From positions 1-33,446 of the forward strand of contig JAKALU010000014.1 in NCBI GenBank assembly GCA_021824065.1: DNA of 33,446 bases. The letters are read 5' to 3'. Under the pieces are notes generated by a model. It worked only from the letters and a program-made list of their open reading frames with translations. It did no database searches and was not told where the DNA came from. Positions 1 through 7,187 of this stretch are shown in pieces. The translations under genes and the position numbers were made by a program. Within the stretch, counting starts at the first letter, position 1. Each line of letters begins with the position of its first letter. This DNA comes from Nitrospirota bacterium. Lineage in GTDB: Bacteria > Nitrospirota > Thermodesulfovibrionia > Thermodesulfovibrionales > UBA1546.

Positions 1-1127
1 TTAATACTGATAATCCTTCGCAATCCATTACTGCAAGCCTGCACGGGACCTTGCTGTTTTCGATCTCACCAGAGACAATAAAGTATGTCAGGGAGAAGTT
101 AGTTGTAATTGTCAGAGGGGATTCAGGAGTTGGTTCTCCAATCTTATATATCTTCTGCTCCACCTGCATAGGCACCTGAGGATCCGTATAGGTGTTTTGC
201 CTCAATGTGAACATCACAAGGTTTTTCCATTTCTCGATGCTGCTCAGCACAATTACTGATGCGTATTTTGCAATCCCTATTGCTGCAACAAGTGCCTCGT
301 GGAGACTGTCCTCTCTCTGCGCAAAGTTAATTACAGGATAACCCAATGCCTTAAAGTTTTTCTTTATAGCTGCCCTTCTAATGAGGGTGTTATTTTCGAT
401 AATATCTTTTGCCTTCTTTGCCCCTGAGTCTATGACCATATCTTCAACTCCGAGGGACTTTATCTTTTCAGTTAATGTAGAGAGCTCATCAAGACCATTG
501 GCTACAACTCCTATGATTGCCTTTTCTGCCTTTGCAATATTAGCCATAGCCTCTGCATTGCCTGAATTTGCACCGTATATGATGGGTCTTTTGCCTGCAA
601 ATAATTTTACTGCTGCCTCTGCTGCCGAGGGGTCTGTTGTTGAGAGTATTACAGGCACATTCGGCGCCTTTGATGAGACAAGCTTTGCCGCTGCCTCAAA
701 TTTACCTTTATCGCCTGAGGCGTTTGTAATTGCAATCGCATCAACCCTTAACTTCTGTCCTACCCTGTCAATCTCTGATGCAAGCACTTCCTCTATTTTT
801 TTTATAATGTCAGATTCTGAAAGTGTATCCTTAATCTCGACAGCCAACGTACAGGGGTTCACAAACTTTTTATCGTGTCTGAAAAGAACGGTCTCTTCAC
901 CCATTTTAACAGCCTTATCGCCTGCACCAAGGGTAATCGGCCTTACAGGAGGTGCTGATGCCTCTCCTAATATCCTCTTTGCCTCTTCCGATACATCAGG
1001 ACATAGATCTAAGGTTGCCTGCCTCTGTGCAAGCTTCATTGCAAAGGCTAAGCACGTTGGATGTCCGCATTTTTTACAGTTTGTCTTTGGTAATAATTTA
1101 AATATCTCAACGCCTGTTAAAGCCATA
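1..1127 (-). CDS. acsC: Corrinoid iron-sulfur protein large (gamma) subunit AcsC, partial, with apparent frameshift
   Basis: AcsC is the large subunit of the corrinoid iron-sulfur protein, which carries the methyl group from AcsE to acetyl-CoA synthase in the cytoplasm. The start at 1125-1127 has AGGAGGA at 1132-1138. The first residues read MALTGVEIFKLLPKT, the standard AcsC N-terminus. A run of four T at 1080-1083 (AAAA in the mRNA sense) then shifts the frame, and a stop follows at 1074-1076. One base fewer restores NCKKCGHPTCLAFAM, the 4Fe-4S cluster motif, and the frame stays open to the window edge through FRHDKKF, RQNTYTDPQVP and TTNFSLTYF. About 375 residues are visible; the family is about 445, so roughly 70 C-terminal residues lie outside. 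The gene follows acsE and acsD on the same strand. A homopolymer sequencing error is the simplest reading of the shift; a real mutation or programmed slippage cannot be excluded. Identity is near certain. Confidence 0.93.
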
Positions 1128-1140
1128 TCATCCTCCTAAA

Positions 1141-1260
1141 AAATCCGAAATCCTAAGCACCAAATTCTAAATAATATCGAATACCTCAAACTTAAGATGT
1201 TTTGGATTTTTAAACTTTGAATTTGTTTAGGATTTAGTATTTTGAATTTAGAATTTATCA
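1141..1260. repeat. Opposed degenerate heptamer array between acsD and acsC
   Basis: The acsD-acsC spacer is built of 7-bp units. One block reads AAATCCG, AAATCCT, AAGCACC, AAATTCT, AAATAAT (1141-1175). The opposing block reads TTTAGGA, TTTAGTA, TTTTGAA, TTTAGAA, TTTATCA (1226-1260) and abuts the acsD stop codon. The two blocks are roughly inverted, so the intergenic mRNA could fold into a long imperfect hairpin. The period of seven argues against coding. Similar arrays with different unit sequences occur at about 28.6, 29.2 and 29.45 kb. Confidence 0.7.
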
Positions 1261-2202
1261 TTAAACAAGTTCCTCAATTACTTTTTCCGCTGCCTCAACA
1301 GCCTTTGGGTGTCTCATGATCAGCAGTTCAGCCCCTGCAACGAGTAACGCTGCCGCTGTTGTTGCTTCCCATGCGATTCCCCTCTCCTCTGCATTACCCC
1401 AGAGAGGCACTTCTGATTCAGGGGCCTGTGTCTCTTTAATCTTCCATACATACATGCCAACATCAGCAAGCATAGGCGGCTGCATTGTCAGGTCGTTCTG
1501 TGTCAAGGCAGCAAGCCTTATCCTTTCCATAACTGAATATGTATATTCAAGTCCATAGCCCAATGCGGAGCACATAGGGTCTGTTATGAGTTTTTCTTTA
1601 TCAAATCCCATCTGTGTTATGAGGATGTTAAGCTGTTTTGAAAGGTTTATGTCAAGCTCTGACATGGCAATTAATTTATGATTATTTGCCATTGCAGCAG
1701 CTGCTATGGTTTTGTAATTAGACTCCTGAGCCTTGCCTATTATGCAATTCTTATCTTTCGCTGCCTCAGCAGCGGCAATCAAGACAGGAGCGTCTTTCTC
1801 AGCATGATTGCTGCCGAGAATTATCAGCGGCACATTTATCGCTGAAAGAACATCTTTGATTGTTTTTGCAGCTTCTTCAGGAGAGCGATTTTCCCTGTCA
1901 GGATGCGTGCCTATGAGTCTTAATGCTATTGCCTTTGCCTTCAGGTTGTCCTGACAGAATTTTGCCCATGTAACAGGGTCGCCTGATACGCTGCTGTATG
2001 GTTTCTGGACATTTTCAGGCCAGTCCGCTGGAGGCACATCCTGTATCTCATACGCTATTAAGGGTTTGTTTGGAACTGTCCCTTCGAATGAATGAAAGGG
2101 AAGAACATTTTCGCCACCGAAGCTGACTGCATTTCCAGATGTCCCTATGTTTACCTGATAAACCTTGCCTGAGTAAGTCTCCTTTGGAGCAACAAAAGCC
2201 AT
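1261..2202 (-). CDS. acsD: Corrinoid iron-sulfur protein small (delta) subunit AcsD
   Basis: AcsD is the small subunit of the corrinoid iron-sulfur protein. It forms the TIM-barrel partner of AcsC and helps position the cobalamin during methyl transfer to acetyl-CoA synthase. The 313-residue length is usual for the family. Features seen include the N-terminal VYQVNIG, PLIAYEIQD, WAKFCQD, the segment LILGSNHAEKDAPVL, the LITDPMCSALGYGLEY stretch and the C-terminal LLVAGAELLIMRHPKA, all typical of CdhD/AcsD. The gene lies 11 bp downstream of acsE and 133 bp before acsC, so the three are very likely one transcript. The gap to acsC is filled by the heptamer array. AGGAGGTTAAAA lies just upstream of the ATG. 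Confidence 0.95.
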   Translation of the reverse strand: MAFVAPKETYSGKVYQVNIGTSGNAVSFGGENVLPFHSFEGTVPNKPLIAYEIQDVPPADWPENVQKPYSSVSGDPVTWAKFCQDNLKAKAIALRLIGTHPDRENRSPEEAAKTIKDVLSAINVPLIILGSNHAEKDAPVLIAAAEAAKDKNCIIGKAQESNYKTIAAAAMANNHKLIAMSELDINLSKQLNILITQMGFDKEKLITDPMCSALGYGLEYTYSVMERIRLAALTQNDLTMQPPMLADVGMYVWKIKETQAPESEVPLWGNAEERGIAWEATTAAALLVAGAELLIMRHPKAVEAAEKVIEELV

Positions 2203-2213
2203 TTTTTAACCTC

Positions 2214-3071
2214 CTACATTTCTAAATACGAATGTGCATAAAGGGTTTTGCCCATTATCACATCAATAGTCTTTGTTATCTCTGCCATTTTTTTAGAGTC
2301 ATCTATCTTTTTCCCTGACAGGACATCATCTATTACATTTTTCTCCTGCATAGCTTCCGCCATCTCATGGGCATCAGCAATAGCGGCAGTCAATCCTGCG
2401 TTCATCAGCATTATAAAATAGTATTTATTCAATATCGGTCTTACGTGTTTGGGGCACCCGTTGGAAATATTGCTCAGGCCGACAACCGTCTTCATCGGAG
2501 GATCATTCATTTCTCGAAACATTTTTAACGCTTCAATAACTTTACGGGCGTGGTCCTGAGATGTTGCAATCTGGAGAACCAGGGGATCAAGATATAAATC
2601 CTCCAACGGCACGCCATATTCCATTGCCCTTGCCATAATCTCTGCTGCTATTGCAGCGCGCTCTTCTGCATCAGCAGGGAGACCGCCTTTGCCGACTGTA
2701 AGGCCTATAACCTGCGAATTATATTTTGCAGCAAGTTCGAGTATAGGAAATCTTTCGGGATCATTTGACGTAGAATTTATCAAAGGCCTTCCCCATTGAT
2801 TATTATGGATTTTGAGCCCTGCCTCTATTGCCTTGGCGTTTGTTGTATCAAGGCATATCGGCAAAGGAACAATTTCCTGAATTGTTGTAACCATCCACTG
2901 CATCAACTCCTCTCCGCCATCTTCTGCAGGACCTATGTTTGCGTCAATCATGCCGGAGCCTTCTTTCCACTGCCTGGTTGCAATTTCCTGTATGGGGCCT
3001 TTATCTTTTTTCAGCATTGCTTCTCTGACTCTTTTGGCTATAATACTTAATTTTTCCCCTATTATTAGCAT
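2214..3071 (-). CDS. acsE: 5-methyltetrahydrofolate:corrinoid/iron-sulfur protein methyltransferase AcsE
   Basis: AcsE moves the methyl group of methyl-tetrahydrofolate onto the cobalt of the corrinoid iron-sulfur protein. The 285-residue protein starts MLIIGEKLS and is a pterin-binding TIM barrel. It keeps DANIGPAEDGG, CLDTTN (the conserved Asp), INSTSND (a conserved folate-contacting Asn) and VGLSNISNGCP (the second conserved Asn). It is slightly longer than the well-known Moorella enzyme of about 262 residues, with no obvious extra domain. It is the first gene of the minus-strand acsE-acsD-acsC unit; AGGAGGT lies about 10 nt before the ATG. The gene order pairs the methyltransferase directly with its protein substrate. 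Confidence 0.95.
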   Translation of the reverse strand: MLIIGEKLSIIAKRVREAMLKKDKGPIQEIATRQWKEGSGMIDANIGPAEDGGEELMQWMVTTIQEIVPLPICLDTTNAKAIEAGLKIHNNQWGRPLINSTSNDPERFPILELAAKYNSQVIGLTVGKGGLPADAEERAAIAAEIMARAMEYGVPLEDLYLDPLVLQIATSQDHARKVIEALKMFREMNDPPMKTVVGLSNISNGCPKHVRPILNKYYFIMLMNAGLTAAIADAHEMAEAMQEKNVIDDVLSGKKIDDSKKMAEITKTIDVIMGKTLYAHSYLEM

Positions 3072-3141
3072 CCCCTGAAAACCTCCTTATTTAAAATTGA
3101 ATTTTGCCAGCCATAACAAGCAAACTGGAGGAAAGTTAAAA

Positions 3142-3171
3142 ATGATAACATAAAATTATTAATCAGGTAAA
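3142..3171 (-). promoter_or_regulatory. Candidate sigma70-type promoter for acsEDC
   Basis: On the minus strand, TTTACC (3166-3171) and TATCAT (3142-3147) are separated by 18 nt and would start a transcript about 65 nt before the acsE start. Both boxes match the consensus at four of six positions, so this is moderate evidence. The rest of 3072-3319 is AT-rich with no gene seen. Confidence 0.4.
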
Positions 3172-3319
3172 GATTCTGGCGGAGGTTTTTTGATTTTTAA
3201 TTTTTATGAATCTATAAGATTTTTTATCAGCACCTTATTTCGGATTACCTTGAAGCTTGTGGCTTGAGTTTTCAACTTTTTTTCAGATGGGTTTGAACCC
3301 CGGCAAAAAGATGCGGGAT

Positions 3320-4435
3320 TTATTTTTTTATCTTTGATAATGAATGCCGAGCTCTTTGATTGTGAGGGTTTATTCTTAATGCAAATTCAAACGTTTTATT
3401 CGCTTTCCTGTTGAGTCCTCGCTTTGTATAGACCATGCCAAGCTCTGTGTAGTAATCATCATTAAAAGGTTCTATTTCTATTGCTTTTATTAATGCATTT
3501 TCTGCATCTTCAAGCATTGAAATATTTATCAGGGACATCGCAAGATAAAAATAATAAGATGCCTTATCAGGCTTGAGATTCACCGCCTCTCTGAATACAT
3601 TGACAGATGCACTATATTTTCCGTCCATAAAGAGTTCAGTGCCTTTTTTGTATAGCGCTTCCGGGCTGCTTGTTCCACTGACAGCGCTCAACATAACTTC
3701 CTTACCCGTGTCACTATAATCAATGGGAATCACAGCTTCTATGCTTTTCAAGGCATATAAGACTTTTAGATTTTCTAAATCATCTCCATGAAGGGTTGTG
3801 AGGATATCAAGCACTGTCCTTTTGCCGTCCACCAGATTTATAATCTTTTTTTCAGAATCATCGAATCTGAATTTTCGAAAAAGTTTATGAGCGTTTGTAG
3901 ACGTGGTCAGAATAGTAGTAAACGGCAGGGCATTCCTTATCTGTGGAAAGTTATCCATCTCTTTTATCCCTTTATATATAAGTGTCACTGTGTCACTTTC
4001 AAGTGTTATAGATTCATCAATATTGAATGGGGTTTCTTCATAGAAGAAATATCCATCTTCCCATTTAAAGATACTAAGAACAATCTCTTCTACCTGCTTT
4101 TTTACAGCATCATCGAGGTCTTTCTGTGTAAGATAACCAAGTTCTACAAGGATGGAACCATGCCTTTTGCCTGTTTTTTCGAGCAGGCGTATGGATTCAT
4201 AATACTGGGTAACTGTAATCTTTCCCTTTGTCAGGAGATTAATGCCAAGGCAGTCTTCTTCTATATTTGAAGTTGCGAACATTATCTTTCCATTTTTTAT
4301 GTAGATAAGCTTCTCAGCAGGCCAGTTTTTGAGATGAAGGATTCCCGTTTCGCCTGAGTTACTGACGCTCAGAAGGATTTCCGGGAACCTGTAGTCTTTA
4401 AGCCGTTTATATCTATCGTCTAATGCCTCTGACAT
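3320..4435 (-). CDS. DUF4388 (PATAN) domain and TPR repeat protein
   Basis: The N-terminal half (about residues 15-240) resembles DUF4388/PATAN proteins: LHLKNWPAEKLIYIKNGKI, a YFFYEETPF-like strand and a winged-helix-like region. These domains are linked in other bacteria to two-component and gliding or chemotaxis signalling. The C-terminal third holds about three tetratricopeptide repeats (ALYKKGTELFMDGKYSASVN, DKASYYFYLAMSLINISMLE, NDDYYTELGMVYTKRGLNRK). No signal peptide or membrane segment is seen, so it is probably cytoplasmic. I favour the ATG at 4433-4435, because AGGAGAGG lies about 8-11 nt upstream; a GTG at 4442-4444 would overlap that site. The gene is divergent from thiD, with about 130 bp between. 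The exact role is unknown; it is likely an adaptor or regulatory protein. Confidence 0.7.
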   Translation of the reverse strand: MSEALDDRYKRLKDYRFPEILLSVSNSGETGILHLKNWPAEKLIYIKNGKIMFATSNIEEDCLGINLLTKGKITVTQYYESIRLLEKTGKRHGSILVELGYLTQKDLDDAVKKQVEEIVLSIFKWEDGYFFYEETPFNIDESITLESDTVTLIYKGIKEMDNFPQIRNALPFTTILTTSTNAHKLFRKFRFDDSEKKIINLVDGKRTVLDILTTLHGDDLENLKVLYALKSIEAVIPIDYSDTGKEVMLSAVSGTSSPEALYKKGTELFMDGKYSASVNVFREAVNLKPDKASYYFYLAMSLINISMLEDAENALIKAIEIEPFNDDYYTELGMVYTKRGLNRKANKTFEFALRINPHNQRARHSLSKIKK

Positions 4436-4531
4436 GGTCTTCACCTCTCCTTTATTTGAGATAATAGTACGCCCGCTAATTTTATAGACGCTGTACCACC
4501 TTTATGCATCTCAGGGCAGATTATATCATAT

Positions 4532-4561
4532 TTGCCAATTCCTTTTAAGCAAGGGTATAAT
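4532..4561 (+). promoter_or_regulatory. Promoter of thiD, implying a leaderless mRNA
   Basis: TTGCCA (4532-4537) and a perfect TATAAT (4556-4561) are 18 nt apart. The thiD ATG begins at 4568, six bases after the -10 box. That is where transcription would be expected to start, so the mRNA would begin at or next to the initiator codon. Confidence 0.65.
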
Positions 4562-4567
4562 TCGTTA

Positions 4568-5332
4568 ATGAAAGCAGCACTAACCATAGCAGGCTCTGAT
4601 CCAACAGGCGGGGCAGGGTTACAGGCAGACCTGAAAGTTTTCAGGTCATTTGGAGTTCATGGGCTTTCAATCGCCTCTGCACTCACAGCACAGAACACCG
4701 AGGGTGTTAGCTTAATACTTCCTGTCGATAAGGTCTTTTTTATAAAGCAGATTGAAGTCCTTTTAGGAGATATAATGCCGGATGCTGTCAAGACAGGTAT
4801 GCTTTACAGCAGAGGGGCAGTAGATATAATTGCTGAAAGGGTAAAAAAATATTCTCTGAAAAACCTTGTGGTTGACCCTGTTACAGTGTCGTCATCAGGG
4901 ACGAACCTCGTTGAGGATGGAACGCTGGATGCAATAAGGGAGCGACTTTTCCCTCTGGCAGTGGTAATAACCCCGAATATATACGAAGCATCGGTGCTGG
5001 CTGGCATGAACATAGAAAATATGGCTGATATGGAAGAGGCTGCTAAAAGATTAAAAGAGATGGGTTCTGAGAATGTGATAATCACAGGGGGGCATTTAGA
5101 GAGGTTGGCCCTGGATTTATACTATGATGGTTCAGATTTTCACAGGATAGAATCTGTTAAGAGTGATGGTGAATATCACGGCACAGGATGCGCTTTTTCC
5201 GCTGCAATCGCTGCATCATTGGCCCTCGGACATACTGCCCTTGAATCAGCAAGGAGGGCAAAGGAATTTATAAATAGCGCAATAAAGAGAGCGTATCATC
5301 TGGGAAAGGGAATGGGGTTGCTGAATCTGTAA
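4568..5332 (+). CDS. thiD: Hydroxymethylpyrimidine/phosphomethylpyrimidine kinase ThiD
   Basis: ThiD phosphorylates hydroxymethylpyrimidine twice to give HMP-pyrophosphate, the pyrimidine half of thiamine. The protein (254 residues) is a ribokinase-fold enzyme. It shows the N-terminal LTIAGSDPTGGAGLQADLK motif, the VDPVTVSSSG segment and a C-terminal GTGCAFSAA anion-hole motif with the catalytic-base region. I place the start at 4568; an upstream in-frame ATG at 4532 falls within the promoter. There is no convincing Shine-Dalgarno, and the -10 box sits 6 nt before the ATG. No thiamine genes flank it and no TPP riboswitch is visible. It appears to be a single-gene unit. Confidence 0.93.
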   Translation: MKAALTIAGSDPTGGAGLQADLKVFRSFGVHGLSIASALTAQNTEGVSLILPVDKVFFIKQIEVLLGDIMPDAVKTGMLYSRGAVDIIAERVKKYSLKNLVVDPVTVSSSGTNLVEDGTLDAIRERLFPLAVVITPNIYEASVLAGMNIENMADMEEAAKRLKEMGSENVIITGGHLERLALDLYYDGSDFHRIESVKSDGEYHGTGCAFSAAIAASLALGHTALESARRAKEFINSAIKRAYHLGKGMGLLNL

Positions 5333-5503
5333 GCACAGGGCTTAATAGGCGATTCTTAGGATTGCTGGAGATTGTTGCATCTTACACCAAAAAGTCCTCA
5401 CTTATCGAACATAATTGAAATGTGGGGGTTGTCCACAGTTTTCTGTTTGTTTTCACCGTGTTCAAATATTTTTTACAGCAGATGCTAAAATATCCATACT
5501 ACT

Positions 5504-6316
5504 ATGGGAAAGGGAAAAAAGAAGGGGACGTTTTTAAAGGTAACGGTGATATTGCTTGCATTTTTTATCTCGGGGCTTCTTGCGTATTTTTTCTTTAGCT
5601 TTCCTTATATTGCAGCACTCAAAAAACAAAACCCTAAGAAAACCTCATTTATGGAGTACAGGGAGCAGGAATGGAAGAAGGAAGGCAAAAATTACAGGAT
5701 TCAGCAGAAGTGGGTTCCTCTTTCTAAGATATCTCCATATCTCATAAAGGCCGTGCTTATTGCGGAGGACGATAAATTCTGGAGTCACGAGGGTTTTGAT
5801 TATGAGGCAATACAGAAGGCGGTAGAGAAAGACATTAAGGCAAAGAAATTTAAACTCGGCGGGAGCACTATATCGCAGCAGCTTGCAAAGAATCTTTATC
5901 TCTCGCCATCAAAGAATCCCTTAAGGAAAATAAGGGAAGCGTTTATTACATGGAGGATGGAAAGAGTCCTCACGAAGAGGAGAATCCTTGAACTTTACCT
6001 CAATGTGGCAGAGTGGGGTGACAGGGAGATATTTGGGATTGGGGCTGCATCAAGGCATTATTATGGAAAACCAGCATCAGAACTTACCCCTGGAGAGGCA
6101 GCAAGGCTTGCATCTGTGCTTCCGAATCCGAGAAAGTATAATCCGTTGGGAGACTCAAAATATGTTGTAAATCGCTCAAATTTAATCTATAGCATAATGG
6201 TGAAAAGAGGAATCATTGTGCCTGAATATGAGAAGGTTGTGGAGGAAGACAAAAAAGGAGGCGGACTTAATGAATATAAAGGACCGCCAGAGACGGAAAG
6301 CCCCCCAACTCAATAG
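5504..6316 (+). CDS. mtgA: Monofunctional biosynthetic peptidoglycan transglycosylase
   Basis: This is a GT51 glycosyltransferase that polymerises lipid II into glycan strands at the outer face of the inner membrane. The 270-residue protein has one N-terminal membrane anchor (about residues 11-33) after a Lys-rich tip. The GT51 motifs follow in order: AEDDKFWSHEGFD with the catalytic Glu at about residue 88, KLGGSTISQQLAKNLYLS, RKIREAF and KRRILELYLNVAEWG. No transpeptidase domain follows, so it is the monofunctional type. A TAAAAT box at 5486-5491 lies 12 nt before the ATG and no Shine-Dalgarno is seen, so the leader is very short. The 171-bp gap after thiD shows nothing else beyond one TTGTCCACA word. 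A weak terminator-like hairpin follows the stop. Confidence 0.93.
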   Translation: MGKGKKKGTFLKVTVILLAFFISGLLAYFFFSFPYIAALKKQNPKKTSFMEYREQEWKKEGKNYRIQQKWVPLSKISPYLIKAVLIAEDDKFWSHEGFDYEAIQKAVEKDIKAKKFKLGGSTISQQLAKNLYLSPSKNPLRKIREAFITWRMERVLTKRRILELYLNVAEWGDREIFGIGAASRHYYGKPASELTPGEAARLASVLPNPRKYNPLGDSKYVVNRSNLIYSIMVKRGIIVPEYEKVVEEDKKGGGLNEYKGPPETESPPTQ

Positions 6317-6324
6317 TTTGAATC

Positions 6325-6380
6325 GAAGATTTTCAAATTATGAGATAGAGAATCTTCCCCTATTTCTTTTTCTTCTTTGC
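6325..6380 (+). terminator. Probable terminator after mtgA, also facing the small peptide gene
   Basis: GAAGATTTTC (6325-6334) pairs with GAGAATCTTC (6348-6357) as a 10-bp stem with one G-T pair and a 13-nt loop. A pyrimidine- and T-rich tract follows. The stem is AT-rich, so efficiency is uncertain. The tract overlaps the 3' end of the convergent small peptide gene. Confidence 0.4.
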
Positions 6381-6431
6381 GGTCTTTTTTGTACCGCATG
6401 GCGCACCTTTATGGCCGGGTTTACAGGACAT
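6360..6431 (-). CDS. 23-residue Cys/Lys-rich peptide
   Basis: A tiny gene encodes a peptide starting MSCKPGHKGAPCG, followed by TKKTA and a run of five lysines. AGGAGG (6437-6442) lies 5 nt before the ATG. Upstream is a near-perfect promoter, TTGACA (6490-6495), 17 nt, TATATT (6467-6472), giving a leader of about 30 nt. The sequence has two Cys, one His and nine Lys in 23 residues. A metal- or nucleic-acid-binding role is conceivable but is only a guess. The gene ends in the hairpin region shared with mtgA, in a convergent arrangement. Expression signals are far stronger than chance; function is unknown. Confidence 0.6.
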   Translation of the reverse strand: MSCKPGHKGAPCGTKKTAKKKKK

Positions 6432-6466
6432 ATTTGCCTCCTTTCTTAAATTCAATTCTTGGATTC

Positions 6467-6495
6467 AATATATCATGCGGGCAAACGACTGTCAA
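6467..6495 (-). promoter_or_regulatory. Near-consensus sigma70-type promoter of the 23-residue peptide gene
   Basis: TTGACA (6490-6495, perfect) and TATATT (6467-6472, five of six) are spaced by exactly 17 nt on the minus strand. The predicted start is about 30 nt before an ATG that has a full AGGAGG. Confidence 0.65.
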
Positions 6496-6643
6496 ACAAA
6501 AATCATGATTAATTATATTGCCTCGGAAAAATACCCTCCTTAAATTCCCCCTTTGATAAGGGTGGATACAGAGGGGCGGCAAAATAAATTTACTCAAAGA
6601 CAGTTCCCTCCTGCATTCAAGATAGGATAAATATATTTTAGAT
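6496..6643. other. Non-coding gap between two divergent promoters, with a C/G-rich hairpin
   Basis: No gene is supported here. TCCCCCTT, the loop tgat and AAGGGTGG (6546-6565) form an imperfect hairpin followed by a GAGGGGCGG stretch. This resembles decayed C-run/G-run intergenic repeats seen in many genomes, but I cannot name the family. Confidence 0.3.
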
Positions 6644-6672
6644 TTGACATGGTCTTTGAATTGGAGTATAAA
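6644..6672 (+). promoter_or_regulatory. Near-consensus promoter of the GYD-domain gene
   Basis: TTGACA (6644-6649) and TATAAA (6667-6672) have a 17-nt spacer. The start would be about 27 nt before the GYD-domain ATG. An in-frame ATG at 6649 lies inside this promoter and is therefore rejected as the start. Confidence 0.65.
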
Positions 6673-6705
6673 GTTCTTAGAAGGGGGCAAGAAAGGAGGA
6701 AGGAT

Positions 6706-6990
6706 ATGGCATCTTATATAATCTTAAGCACCCTCACAGACGAGGGGAGAAAGACGATAAAGGAAAAGCCTAATAGGATTCTTGAGGTTAACAAAGAAAT
6801 TGAAAAAATGGGTGTGAAGGTCAAGCAGCAATTCGCAGTGCTCGGTCCATATGATTTTGTGAATATAGTAGAGGCTCCTGATAATGAGACTGTGATGAGG
6901 ATGTCTGTCGAACTCGGGGCAAGAGGCTCTGTTCAGCTTCTTACACTGGCTGCAATCCCTGTTGAGGAATTCATAAAAAAACTTAAATAA
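6706..6990 (+). CDS. GYD domain-containing protein
   Basis: This is a 94-residue protein of the GYD family, small ferredoxin-like-fold proteins of unknown biochemical role. The start is set by AAGGAGGA (6693-6700), 5 nt before the ATG. The sequence opens MASYIILSTLTDEGRKTIKE and contains the family core FAVLGPYDFVNIVEAPD (the GxYD motif) and the C-terminal RGSVQLLTLAAIPVEEF. The length is typical. It is transcribed alone from its own strong promoter. Nothing in the context suggests a pathway. Confidence 0.8.
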   Translation: MASYIILSTLTDEGRKTIKEKPNRILEVNKEIEKMGVKVKQQFAVLGPYDFVNIVEAPDNETVMRMSVELGARGSVQLLTLAAIPVEEFIKKLK

Positions 6991-7187
6991 ATCGTGTGCC
7001 CCCTTCCATTTATTGGGTAGTTAGCGCTGGAGTAGTGCTGGCCTATTTCCCAACAGTTGTTAAAGGCAGGATAATGCCGCTCAAGCCAATACTGCCTTAT
7101 TGCTGAATCTGGTTAAAATTTAGGTAGAAATTTCTGCGCCTAATCTGTTACAATTAACTCAGACTGATTATCTTTATCGAATAAGCA

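Noticed and set aside
381-1139. Long open frame on the plus strand opposite acsC
   Set aside because: It is the antisense shadow of a clear AcsC coding sequence and has no family features.
3284-3298. GGGTTTGAACCCC resembling a tRNA T arm
   Set aside because: No acceptor, D or anticodon arms are found around it.
4445-4567. Possible TPP riboswitch before thiD
   Set aside because: No thi-box motifs are present and the promoter sits directly at the start codon.
5428-5442. TTGTCCACA word resembling a DnaA box
   Set aside because: It is a single imperfect site with no cluster, no AT-rich unwinding region and no dnaA/dnaN nearby.
6421-6690. 89-residue minus-strand open frame
   Set aside because: It overlaps two strong promoters and the 23-residue gene in another frame, and has no ribosome site or protein-like pattern.
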